Shown in pieces: positions 1 to 10,700 of a DNA stretch of 64,000 nucleotides. Position numbers and translations under genes: made by a program. The stretch covers positions 18,175,590-18,239,589 of the forward strand of contig NC_089792.1 in the NCBI RefSeq assembly GCF_040412425.1, read 5' to 3'. The stretch comes from Macrobrachium rosenbergii. Taxonomy: Eukaryota; Arthropoda; Malacostraca; Decapoda; Palaemonidae. Below the pieces are notes generated by a model. It did no database searches. It was given only the letters and a program-made list of their open reading frames with translations, and was not told the origin of the DNA. Position 1 is the stretch's first letter, and each line of letters opens with the position of its first letter.

Positions 1-987
1 CCAGTCCAAAAAGGACTAGTTTTTCCAGGAGTCTCTTGTTTCAGCCCACACCTGAGAGCAAATTCACAACTGAGTGAATTGAGAAGGATTTCAAAACCTG
101 AAGGAGAAAAACTGATATGAGTAGAACAATCAGCCAACTGTTACCCCCATAGGAAGCTCATATCCCTTATAAGGTTAATCCATTTTGGTTGCTGACTTTG
201 GTGTCGCAATTCAAGATACTTCTGGGAGCAAAACCAATCTTTCAAGAATTTAAGTCTTGGGAACTTAGTTTGATACCTCATTAAATGAGACCTCACCATG
301 ATGAGGAAGAACCACTTACTGTAACCTGTCATGACATGAATGTCCTAGAGATCATCTACGACAGGCACCTGTACTGGCTGGATGATCTGTTGGAACATCC
401 TACGTCTGCTTCATTTAAGAGGGTTTGATTAAATTGTCAAAAGTTTGTTTGCACATTTAAAATGGGGACATCAGAAAAGAAGACTCTCCTAAAGTTGAAT
501 TATCATACGGTGGGATACTACCCCTCACTAAAGAGGGAGAAAAATCCTCCATTGATACACGATAAATATCCTTATCCAATGAAGCAAGCAGCATGACCAA
601 GCTAGGAGCCTGGCTTGAACTGAGTGAGATTTTTGGAGATAAGTCATGGACCTTGCGACAGTTGTGAGAGCACACTGGTAGAACTGGCTGGCATGCACAA
701 CATGGACTGGGTAAGGCAAAGAAGAGGGGGGAGCAAGTCACGCAGCATGCATCAGCTGAGCTGTGTGAGCAGTGTCACATCACACCCTGGACAGGTGATC
801 TGCCCCAAGAAACTAGTCTTCCCAGAATGGGTTGGAGGGTTTCTGGTTTATTAACCCAAGACTTTTTCCTAAATTCTGATCTAAGGAATGAAAGCTCCTA
901 AAAGGGGCAGAGCTAATCTACACAAGAATTGACCATGTACCAGATCCTAAGTCTTCAGAACAATGTGGCTGGTGCTTATGAGTACAG
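1..987. other. Unassigned sequence, no gene seen
   Basis: Only short open frames occur on either strand and none resembles a protein family I recognise. There is no simple repeat or clear terminal inverted repeat. It may be decayed transposon sequence or intergenic DNA. Confidence 0.4.
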
Positions 988-989
988 TA

Positions 990-1220
990 CAGGCAGTCCC
1001 CGGTTAACGGCGGGCTCGGTTAACAGCAATCCGGTTTTATGGGGCTTGTCTAGCAACGAAAATCGGCAATTTTCGGCTCCGAAAATTGCCAATTTCCGCT
1101 TATCAGCGCCGATAATTGGGTATTGGTGCCGATACATACCTAACAGAGGCGCCGATAACCGAAATCAGTTATCATCACACCCTCAGAAACGGAACCCAGC
1201 CAATAACCGGGGACTGCCTG
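990..1220. mobile_element. Tigger/pogo-type MITE, 231 bp
   Basis: The left end reads CAGGCAGTCCCCGGTTA and the right end is its exact reverse complement. Each end is flanked by TA (988-989 and 1221-1222), the target duplication of Tc1/mariner/pogo transposons. There is no transposase, so this is a non-autonomous element. The interior is rich in short palindromic pieces based on CCGATAA / TTATCGG. A relative with the same first eight bases lies at 50114-50414. The superfamily is assigned from the TA target and Tigger-like terminus. Confidence 0.8.
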
Positions 1221-1338
1221 TACATGCCTGCCCTCTTCATGTGGCATGAGTCACTGGTACAACTATATGAAGAGGAGTCAGCCTTCAGTATTATATGCAA
1301 AAATAATTGATGGAGGATTTAATTTTATGAAATGTAAG

Positions 1339-1655
1339 CGGGAAGCCAAGCACTGCAGCACTTTTGGTCACTCAGCACTTCTGACAGTGAAAAGAGGGAG
1401 TTGGGGACAACAAAGTGATCCAAAAAATAATGGATACGTAGTACAAGGATCAAAAGGTGGAATTGGGGGAAATCCTTAAGCTGCACTAAAAATCAATAGT
1501 AAGAGGTTGGACAGCAAGACGGAAGAGGGAAGTGGGAATGGAGGTAAAGTAAAAGAATAAAGAGTGGGTGCAGCTAGGGCCTAGGAACACTGCAAACACC
1601 CTTTAGAAGTGCCTGTGATGTACTAGTCAAGTGTACTACCAGCACTACCCCATTA
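1339..1655 (-). repeat. Diverged copy of the decapod SINE-like repeat
   Basis: This segment aligns in order with the better copy at 17873-18179. It shares the GCCAAGC-rich stretch near 1350, the GTGCAGCTAGGGCC block near 1568 and the ACTGCAAACACCCTTTA block near 1591. It is more diverged, has lost the pentamer tail, and no target duplication is visible. Confidence 0.55.
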
Positions 1656-2124
1656 CAGTACAGGGAACTGACAAAGGAACAATGGCATATGATAAATTCA
1701 TCTTTTAACTGTGGAAGGCCAGGTGGCTACATTGGAGGGCATGATGTTTGAGTCTCTCATCTTTTAACTGTTTTGTGGCAGCAAGGTTTTAACTTTATTC
1801 CTAAATAGTTTCTCATTTTCTCAAACTGTTGCTTCTGCCCGTCTCAAAGTGAGAGCAAGAGAAAAACTCACATGAATTTGCCAGGTATTCATAAGTACTG
1901 TAATAACCATACCCTAAGCTAGAATGAGAAATCCATCACCAACACTCATTAATAAATGAAGCAGCTTCTATATACTTGACAGATAAAGCAGCTGGATGAA
2001 TAGTTGGCTGTTCAGCATAAACAATGTACTGTGCTTACATGTCAGCCACTTACAACAAGTGATCAGACCAGTGAAGGAAAAGGACACAAATAGGACAAAA
2101 AAAAAATTTAAAATGAGGTAATTA
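1656..2124. other. Unassigned sequence, no gene seen
   Basis: AT-rich sequence between the SINE-like repeat and the gag remnant. I see no open frame worth calling and no repeat structure. Confidence 0.4.
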
Positions 2125-4205
2125 TCACCTCCAGAATGCTGAACACCCACACCTAATCGGGTACCCAGAGCTGAATCCGCCGGAAAGAAGAGAAGGCTGA
2201 ACCGAGAAACCAGGAGCCGATTCCCCATTGTTACCAAGGGGAAGACAAGTTAGAGTAGCCGAACCCACATTGCTAAACCCTGGGGGAGGATGCGCAAAAG
2301 AAACAGTTTGCGGAGGGATGGGAGAAGATGAAGAAGAAGGAGGGAGAATGAAAGAGGTATAAGCTCTCGAAGAAGGTACCGCTAGCCCTGCCAAAACCGC
2401 GGACCGCAAACTCGAACTGGAAGCGACAGGCAAACCCTGTGAAATACTGGATACTGCCGGAACAGCCGCTTGAAGAGGAAGTAAGGGGTTGCGCATACCA
2501 AAAGGGACGGAGCATGAAACGCCTGAGGCCAAATTCTGCCAAAACTGCGTTTTCACCTGTCTGGAAGCTCCTCCTACCGGAGAAGACTGTACTGAGGAAG
2601 GGAAGGCGGGAGACAGAGGAATAGCACACATAAAATAAAGTTACTGAGTAGAGGAAAGCCAAAAGTCGAAGAAGGAGGGGGAAAACAGAAGATGCGGAAG
2701 CCGCAGGATAGACCAGAGCAGAAGAAGAGACTGAAAAAGGAGCAACAGAGAATGTGGGAGCAGGAGACGAAGCGACAGATAAGCCAGAAGAAACCTTAGA
2801 AACGGAGGGACAGAAAGTACACCGAATTCACCCTCCCTCAATAATCTGAAACATATCCGACATGAATTCTGGACACTCCCGTGTCACATACTCTTTGTTA
2901 GAACTGTGTCACATACTCTTTAATGTTAGAGAAACCATTCAAAAAACCAACCGCTCACCAAAGGTCTGTACCCGTTTGAAAGATCCAGCAAATCCGCCTT
3001 ATATTCCGCCACATCCAAATGCAGGTTCCGCAAACCACTTTTTAGGAGCCCAAAGGACACACCAGAAACTGCCTTACTAGGTGGAGGAGTAGAATAGACA
3101 GAGAAGGGGGGAAACCTACAGTAGAAGATTCAGAAACAGTCAGAAGTGAGTTACGAACTAGAGCAGAAGGATTCTGCACCACCGGAACTGAGACATTAAC
3201 TTGAGACTTTGAGCCAGACCGACAAGAAGCGATGAAGGCGAAACTTTTGCCGGATCACAAAAACCACTCGAACTTGAAACCGGAACCCGTCCAGGAGAAT
3301 GGCTCTGCACCCTTAATACCTTCTCCTCACTACCTAACCCAGACCTATCCTCCTTTATCACACCTAGATCTTGATCCTGACTAACATCATCAACATTAAA
3401 TTTATCAATACTACAAGGGAGTTGGGGGGGGGGGGGCATTCACTGCCTGCTCCGTGCCGAGAGGACAGTAGAATCTACCCACTCGGAGGCTTTTAGTTCT
3501 ACCATTACCCTCAGCACCTGTTAGGGCTGGCAGGGGAGCTGAAAAGGAAGAAGAATTTGACATCCTAACACTACTACTGTCCTAATTTGAGAAATGTTGA
3601 AAAGACTAGCTATTAAATTTTCCATATTACTTGCAATCCTATCCTCTATCTGTTTGACTACCTTTGAACTCGCTAAATCCATTAACTGATCTGTAGCAGA
3701 AGCCTGAGATACTTGAGGCAACGAAGAATCTGACCGATGTTTGCCGCCCTTACTAGCCAAAGACTTGCGATGACGAATGTAATCCTCCATCTCTTGTGCT
3801 TTCCAATGGGAACATTCATCACAATGAGTCTGCGCATCACACTTAACCTTCCTACATACCTGACAGGATGTCTATCATGTCTCAAGGTACTCATCCGTCT
3901 CTTGCAGGGAGAAGTGATGAGCACCAGAATCCACAGTCGTAGGGGCAGTCGAGGTCAATGTCGAAGCCAATGGCGCGGTAGTAGAAGGTGACGGGGTCCA
4001 TGATGACCAAAGAGACTGGGAACCAGCGAGTCCAAATCCAAAAGACGTTCCACGTCAAAGATATCCAGAAAATCCAGGTCTTCACCAGAAGTCCAAAATA
4101 CAAAGAGAAGTCGGGTAATAGGATTAAAACCTCAATCTGCAGAAGGAAACAACCTTCCAGAGCACGAACAAAAAGCGACTGACAAAAGTGGACGTTTAGG
4201 CACAC
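2125..4205 (-). pseudogene. DIRS-like retrotransposon gag remnant
   Basis: Read on the minus strand this is a broken gag-like polyprotein in several frames. Near its 5' end (about 3870-3790) is a Cys module with spacing C-x2-C-x4-C-x5-C-x2-C followed by a Trp. The same spacing occurs in the DIRS copies at about 10450 and 32390. Downstream comes a Ser/Pro-rich low-complexity region (about 3790-2125), as in those copies. Stops lie just before the Cys module, and the frame changes several times, so it is dead. No reverse transcriptase, RNase H or recombinase follows. Assignment to DIRS rests on the shared Cys module and composition, so a related retroelement clade is possible. Confidence 0.6.
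3424..3437. repeat. Poly-G run inside the gag remnant
   Basis: A homopolymer of about a dozen G (plus strand), which would be an indel hot spot in sequencing. Confidence 0.8.
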
Positions 4206-4395
4206 ACCTGTGTCAGTGTTGCCAACCGTTTGTTATGGTAGTTCAAGTGACAAGATTTTACCTGCAGCATTCATAATGCTGGCTGTTAAAATTCCCACTA
4301 GTGGCATTGGTAACTGAGAGTTGTTCGGGCTAGTGGGATTAAGGGCGAATTCAGGTGTTCAGGGAGTGTACTGCAATATACATATGCATACATAC

Positions 4396-4396
<1 letters not shown>

Positions 4397-4441
<45 letters not shown>
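4397..4441. repeat. (TA)n microsatellite, left flank of a MITE
   Basis: Pure TA dinucleotides run directly into the left TIR of the element at 4442. Confidence 0.95.
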
Positions 4442-4443
<2 letters not shown>

Positions 4444-4769
4444 AGCGGTCCCGGTTCTGACGGGGTTCCGTTCTTAATGCCGTCGTAACCCAAAATCGTC
4501 GTAAACCGGAAAATCATTGAAAATCGTCAAAAATCATAAGAAAACCTTACTTTTAATGCTCAGGGTGCATTGAAAACGATGTAAACTGCATTATTATTGA
4601 GTTTTACATCAAAAACCTTCAAATTATGATTATTCTGCCGTTTTGGGCCATATTTCTTCTGTCGGATCGGCGACGGCGTGTCGTAACGAACATGTGTCGT
4701 AAGCCGGAAATAATTTCTGATGAATATATTTGAAAAGCGTCGTAACCTCGAACGTCGTAAACCGACTGA

Positions 4770-4772
<3 letters not shown>
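4442..4772. mobile_element. Tigger-type MITE inside a (TA)n tract, 331 bp
   Basis: The left end is CAAGCGGTCCCGGTTctgACG and the right end, reverse-complemented, is CAGTCAGTCGGTTTACGACG, an imperfect TIR of about 20 bp. Both sides are TA within long (TA)n runs, so the TA target duplication cannot be told from the microsatellite. The interior carries many copies of the motif GTCGTAA. No transposase is present. Confidence 0.75.
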
Positions 4773-4855
<83 letters not shown>

Positions 4856-4860
4856 ATGTG
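4773..4860. repeat. (TA)n then (TG)n microsatellite
   Basis: About 38 TA units start immediately at the right end of the MITE, followed by a short TG run. The peptide encoded across it on the minus strand (repeating YI) is a simple-repeat artefact. Confidence 0.95.
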
Positions 4861-5030
4861 TAAACTAATATGCTCATGTACACATGTACATAGGAATTTA
4901 TAAGAGCCTATTATTGCAAGTGTGCATGTTTATGAAGGAGTACCAAATTATACATCTGCAGACATGTTTATTATATTACTCTATCAAAATATTACATAAA
5001 AAAAACGGATACGGCGTGAATCTGTTTACA

Positions 5031-5404
5031 CCAATGCCCCGCGGTAGGAAATCTTGCCACACTAAAATTTTTTGTTCATGTCTACTTTCAAAATAATGTT
5101 ACAGTGTTCTTAATTGTATAATTCAAGATGTTCCTCCTAAGAGCACTGCATTCAACCATATTTATTTGTAAAAGGCATATAGTGAGAAATGAGAAAGAGA
5201 CTTACATTTTTTTACACAGTGGTGATACTACTGATCTGACCTCTTCATTCACTATGGTTTAAAACAACAATGGGCTTACATTTGAAGTCCTATGAGAATA
5301 TGGTTGTCAGCAACAAGATTAGACATGCTTGTTAATATCCTAGTATTTTGTATAAACTTGTTTAAACTTGTTGGCAGGATTTCCTACCACTGGGCATCAA
5401 TGGG
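5031..5404. mobile_element. Probable piggyBac-like MITE, about 374 bp
   Basis: The sequences at 5031-5061 and 5371-5404 are imperfect inverted repeats of about 30 bp sharing the core GGTAGGAAATC. The right end is bounded by TTAA (5405-5408) after CCCATTGATGCCC on the reverse strand. The left boundary is degenerate (TTTA near 5025). TTAA next to a CCC-starting TIR is the piggyBac pattern. No transposase is present. Confidence 0.5.
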
Positions 5405-5408
5405 TTAA

Positions 5409-6894
5409 GTAGGATTGTAGGATTAGTATATGACTGGATTAAAGAACCCCAAACTGAGGGATGCATATCAACTGTAGTTGGGTTATACGTCTGGAAGAAG
5501 TTTGACAACAGCAAATGACAGCCATGTTTTTTTTTCGGAGTCATTTTGGTTGGACTATAGTAAGGCAACAACCGTACTTTACAAGATACATAATCCATCA
5601 ACAAAAGAGAGCAGTTCACCAGAAAACAGTACAAAATAAAAACAGAAGAACCAGGTAAGCACCAAGATATTGGTATTGTTCTTAGACATTTTTTCAAATA
5701 TTCAAGTTAGTTCTGGTAACATCCACTTAAAAACATGATTTATTTTCATATTTGTGTTCTCATTGTATATGTAAAAAAATTTTCTAGCCGGTCTAGTTAG
5801 ATATATCTATCATATACAATCAAAAGCAATAATTTGGATGTGATAAATTATATAAGCTCAAAATTATCTTTTACTTAAGGTACTTTGTCAGAAATACTGC
5901 AGTAGAACTTGGGATTCTAAAGGTCTTATATAGCCTACAGTACCTCAAAATATGAATAAAACCTAAACACTGTTCATGACATTCTCCATACACTCTTTAA
6001 CTCAGATTACTCACCAACAAAACAATATGGAAAGTCATAAGGACCCAAGTCACACACTGGTTAGCCATTTTTCATGTGGTGCTGCTGCTACTGTACTCCA
6101 GTGCCTAGAAGACAAAACAAATATGAAAACACCATGGCTCTGAATACAAAGTAAACATAAAGTAAAGGTTTCAGGAATACTTCATCTTTAATGTAATGTC
6201 CTTCTCTGCTTTACAAATACAAATCTAGTTAATAAATGCCAAAATTAAGTGAAATTACTTATGTCCCATAAAGACAATTCTCTTGTTTTTGTGTGTCTTC
6301 ATGCCAAGAGCAGAAACTGTGGCCCTGAACAGGTACACTGAAATTAAATTAATGAAGGGGTGTCTAGCAATGGCTGACATCTCATTCAATGTAGATGTCC
6401 ATTGCATCACATGTCAGATGCCCTTCCCCAAGGGGAGATTGGAAGACTTGAGAGAAAGTCCAAAAATGTTAATAATGGAATTTTTGTGAAATTCTTTTTG
6501 TCTATGCACATTACAACACCCACATTACCCAAGATAAAAAAAATTACTGAATAGTACTTAAAAGGCAGTGGAATGCACCTGGAAGGCAGATGTGTACTAC
6601 TTGGAGCCAGCTTCACTAATTTCCTAAAGGGTGATACATAAAATAGGAACTGAAGCAGTGTCTGTCATTGTTTGGATTACAGGATTATGACAAAGTAAAC
6701 TGACAAAAGCAGTAATTTATGGCCTGTTCTTTGAAGGAAAACTTTTAACTTTATCCAGATAGTTTTTTAAATTCCTAGGGGAGCAATACACTGAACCAAT
6801 AGTTTTAAGTTATACCAATCACTACACATGATAATCAACTGATTGCTGATGATAAAATTTAATTGTAAAAATATGACATTTTTATAATAAAATA
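5409..6894. other. Unassigned AT-rich stretch
   Basis: Only short open frames occur and none has a recognisable family signature. I see no terminal repeats or long simple repeats. Confidence 0.4.
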
Positions 6895-7310
6895 CAGTTT
6901 TATATATACTTACCCAGTAATTACTTAGCTAAGAGTTTCTAACTTGTCAGCAGCTTCAATTTTGAAATTCGCAGTTATGATAGTCTTTTGTTTATGTAGG
7001 TGACTAACCCTGCCCACTTTTGGGGTGAGAGAGAGAAACAACTAAGCCAAGAGCTTCACTTTCTTTCTGCCAGCTTAACAGCAACACAGAGTTAAGAAAG
7101 CAGCTTGATTTTGGTTTTTGACTTGAGATTCTTACCTTTTGGTAATGTATCTTCAGCTGGGTAGCCTTCGGATTTGTATTGTTTAACTGACATGTATTTT
7201 TTTTTCCTGATTTTGACCATTGTTCTCATAGGAGATTTACTTTTTTTTTTACTCTGTTAGCTAGTAACTATGTCAGACTCTAGCGCATTGAGTATTAGGT
7301 AAGTATATTT
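6895..7310. repeat. DIRS terminal/leader repeat, inverted against 10495-10650
   Basis: The first part (6905-7030) matches the terminal repeats of the DIRS copy at 31931-36488, including CTTACCcAGTAATTAC and the GTAGGTGACTAACCCtgCCCAC stretch. The second part (7140-7300) is the near reverse complement of 10495-10650 and shares GTAGCCTTCGGATTTGTATT and CTCTGTTAGCTAGTAACTAT. Inverted rather than direct terminal repeats are typical of DIRS elements. Confidence 0.75.
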
Positions 7311-7369
7311 AAACATTAATAGTGATAATGAAATGAGAACAGAGTAAATAGGCTTAGCATTTAAACAAT

Positions 7370-8040
7370 TCTTGTTGTTTCTTACCTGATGAGAGAGCTG
7401 CGCAGGAAAATACGGCCTCCGGTTGGCACTAATCTCAACTGAGTAGTGGCGTGGCAGTATAGCCAGGGTCGCCCCTACTGGAGTGAGTGACTTTGTAGCG
7501 GAGGAGTACTCCGATCACTAACGAAGTATGAAGTAAACTTTGCAACGAAGGAAATCTCTGATCATTATCAAAGCCAACAATAATATGCCCCTGCCCAGGG
7601 TGCAGTACAATAAAAAACAAAACCAGAGAAATAGTCACCTACACCACAAATAAAAAGCACCCTACACAGAAAAAACTGGTGGGCACTCTAGGTGCCTTGT
7701 ACCCTCCAGGCTCCCCAAGAACTCAACACCTTGTCAAGGTGAAGAGACAGAAAAGGCAGAAGTGTTGCTTCCTATGTTCCCTTCCCGAACACTACGCCAG
7801 CCACAGACAATAGTCCAATTGTACTGCAGTCTTCGTAAGTCGTGTCCACACCTCGCAAATAATGCATAGCAAAAACAGACCTACATTTCCAGACTGTAGT
7901 CTGTAAGATCAAAGCGAGTGAAAGATTGTGTTTAAAAACAACTGATGTAGCCACTGCTCTCATGTCGTGCGCTCAAACTTTTAGCACAGGCAGAACATTC
8001 TCTCCAATTTGAGCATGCGCTTCGAGAACCAGGTCTCTTA
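7370..8040 (-). pseudogene. DIRS tyrosine recombinase C-terminal end and 3' region
   Basis: On the minus strand, 7963-7772 encodes the end of a tyrosine recombinase. It has an A-H-D-M-R stretch giving the H-x2-R box, then T-V-W-K-C-R and M-H-Y-L-R with the likely nucleophilic Tyr. A TGA stop sits just before the His box, and the frame differs from the 8038-8388 segment. The remaining 7370-7770 matches the 3' region of the second DIRS copy at about 35730-36110, so the two are one family. Confidence 0.75.
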
Positions 8041-8388
8041 TAAAAAATATAGAGCGTTTTTAGACATGGGCCTGGAAGGGTCCTTAACTGAACACAAAAG
8101 ATTCCTTGCTGAGCCTCTAATCTTCTCTGTCCTCTTGATGTAATATTTAAGAGCTCTTACTGGGCACAGACTTCTCTCCTCTTCCTCTGGACCCAGGATG
8201 TTCAATAACCCTTTAATAGCAAAAGAACGAGGCCACGGTTGTGAAGGATTCTCGTTTTTTACTAAGAAGCCAAGGGTAAGGGAACAGACAGTGTCACCCT
8301 GAGAGAGAAGGTCCTTTGCTGACTTCTTATGAAGGTGAAAAGCCACTTCTTCTACTGTTGCTTGCGGGAAAAGATGCATACTATCCAA
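8038..8388 (-). pseudogene. DIRS tyrosine recombinase, middle part
   Basis: This 116-residue frame contains the DIRS recombinase stretch L-C-P-V-R-A-L-K-Y-Y-I-K-R-T. It is preceded by a segment (FLVKNE...PWPRSFAIK) closely matching 35289-35376 of the second copy. In DIRS elements the enzyme would integrate a circular cDNA. The N-terminal catalytic Arg box (AKRxSEL) is absent. The frame starts only about 60 bp after the gag stop codon, so reverse transcriptase, RNase H and the first half of the recombinase have been deleted. Confidence 0.8.
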
Positions 8389-8448
8389 GGGTGAGAAGAG
8401 AAGAGCCGATTTATGTGAAGGAGTGACACCCTTACATACAAACGAAAT

Positions 8449-10530
8449 TCAGAGTTCCCTCTTTTTTAAAATTCCCATAGCATAAAGGGAAGATATCTCC
8501 AAAGAACCATCTCTGACTGCTTTATCGGCGCAGGAGAGAACACTCCTCCAATCATCAGCAGCAATATTCTCTGACTGCTTTATTGGCGCAGGAGAGAACA
8601 CTCCTCCAATCAGCAGAATATCCTGAGGAAGATCCAAATCTCTGATCTTCTTTGACAAGGCCTCTATGGACCAATCCAGAAAACTAAAAATTTCAAACAC
8701 TTTGAACATTTTCTTGAGTAAATGGTCAATCTCCAACACAGAGAACACAGTCTTTGCTGAAGCAAAAGCCGACCTACGGGCTGAATCAACGAGACCAGAC
8801 AAGTCCCCCTGAGAGGAGGCAGCCACTCCCAAGGAGGGAGCCTCTCTGGTCACATATGAACCTATGTCTCCTGGCCGAACGACAGGAAGGCGGAATACTA
8901 AAGCATGCCTTGCCCTGGCGTCTTTTCTCCGAAAGCCAGTTGTCCACTTCTCCCACAGCCTTCTTAGACAAAGAAGGTAAAACCACTTTATGAAGTCTAG
9001 ACAAATCCCCAGGTAGTCACTCATCATAAATGAGGAAGCTGGAGAAGAAGGGGCTGCCGGAGCAATGAAATCTGGAAAATTATCCAGTAAATAATTCAGT
9101 AAGGAAGCATAAGCCGATGGGGTGGAGTCCTGTCCTAAATCTTCCTCTTCCGACGAGACCGGGGACAATGAAGGATCTTCAAGCACTACTGAGGAAGAAG
9201 TCGACTTCTTAAGAATACCCAAAACATTGTCTAGGTGCTTCTGCAGCGGTACCAAGGAAGGGTCCAAACTGGGAGTTGATGATGCAGAAGTCAAATGAGG
9301 AGGCGAAGAAAACGGGTGTTTCAATGAAGAAGTCAGGAATACAGGAGCGGGCACCAAACAATCCGGGCGCTCAACAATGGGAGAGTGAGTTGGCACCAAA
9401 GGGTTCTCGGGTGCCAAGCGGTGTGTGTGTGTGTGCACTATTGGGCACTTCTCTTCTGGGCGCTCAGCTAATAGTGAATGCTCGGTCACTACTGGGCGCT
9501 CAGCTGTCATTGGGAGCTCGGCTGCCAAAGCGCGCTCCTTGATCCCAGATGCGTGCTCGAAAGATAACCATGAACTATCATGAGTAGGTTCCCAGTTGGC
9601 TGAAGAACTAGTACATTTGCTGGGAGCTACTGGCTGAGAAAAACGTTCAGGACTGTCTCATTTGCTGCTTGACGGCTGCGGACTACCAGACCGTTCCCCG
9701 ACCCTCTTGCTGTACAAGTGAGGGGATTGGTACCCGAGAGGTGCGTGCTTTTTCAATGGACGAAATTTGTCTGAGATTCTCTACTGGCGCCCATGAGAAG
9801 GGCTAGAATCCCCAGAACTAGGCGAGAGATGATGCACACTAGGCATGCCTTTCCAGCGGCTGTCTTTTGTCGACACCTGGGATGACACAGGTGCGACTGA
9901 GGGGGCAACCACCTGTGGCCAGACCCCACCGACCTCCCTTGGGTCTCAAGTATGCCTCCCCCCAGGACTGAGGGAGTATGGCAGTGACCTTTGCCTAGGA
10001 GTTTCGGTGGGACGGATAGCCACCTCCTCCACAAACACATCACTTAAACACTTTGCACTTAATTTGTCCACAAGGACATGCATCAAATCACCCAACTGTG
10101 CCGCTATATTAGCATGAAAATCAAACTTCTTATCAAATTCTGACTCAAGACTGGAGTAGTGATCTGGGTTGGGAGTGAGGGAACTAAGAGCGGAGATTGG
10201 TGGTGGAGGAGGAGGGCTGAAAGTGGGAGGAATCAATTTAGCAGAAGGGAGAGAAGGAATATTAACCTCACTAGATTCCTGAGTCACGTCTAGAGTTGGT
10301 AATTTAACCTCAGTTCTAGCAGCTGCTTTTCTCTTACGATCCCTTTCTAACTTGGATAGGTGGGAAGCTAAAGTCTTCCATTTTCTTTTGTACCATTCAC
10401 AGCATTTCTTACAAGTCAGGTCAATTGAACAAATTTGTTTTCTGCATGTCATACATAAAGTGTGTGAATTGTAACAAACCTTGGTCATGCGAGTATTGCA
10501 GCCTCTACTGCAATACCTAATACCAGATGC
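8449..10530 (-). pseudogene. DIRS gag-like ORF1, broken by stops
   Basis: Two long minus-strand segments (10488-9946 and 9528-8449) lie in the same frame and are separated only by in-frame stops. The N-terminus carries C-x2-C-x4-C-x5-C-x2-C followed by Trp and a basic helix (K-L-E-R-D-R-K-R-K). An upstream extension in the same frame adds further Cys (YCSRGCNTR). The middle is Pro/Ser/Glu-rich. The C-terminal third is globular, with A-D-D-W-R-S-V-L-S and C-A-D-K-A-V-R-D-G near the end. It would be a nucleocapsid-like protein. The DNA includes a local duplication of about 42 bp (8514-8555 and 8571-8612). Confidence 0.75.
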
Positions 10531-10700
10531 GCATAGTTACTAGCTAACAGAGTAAAAAAAAAAAAGTGAATCTCCTATGAGAAGCCAAAATCAGGAAAAA
10601 ACAATATATGTCAGTTAAACAATACAAATCCGAAGGCTACCTAGCCGAAAATATATCACCATGGTTACCATGGATTCACACTAAAGATCCCGGTATTTCT
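10495..10700. repeat. DIRS inverted repeat, 5' end of the minus-strand copy
   Basis: This is the near reverse complement of 7140-7300. It marks the upstream end of the DIRS copy that runs leftwards. The outermost terminal part found at 6905 is not visible here, so this end looks truncated. Confidence 0.7.

Noticed and set aside
2125..2662. A secreted or membrane protein suggested by the hydrophobic, Ser/Phe-rich minus-strand frames
   Set aside because: The frames lie downstream of the Cys module of a gag remnant and resemble the Ser/Pro-rich gag region read in shifted frames.
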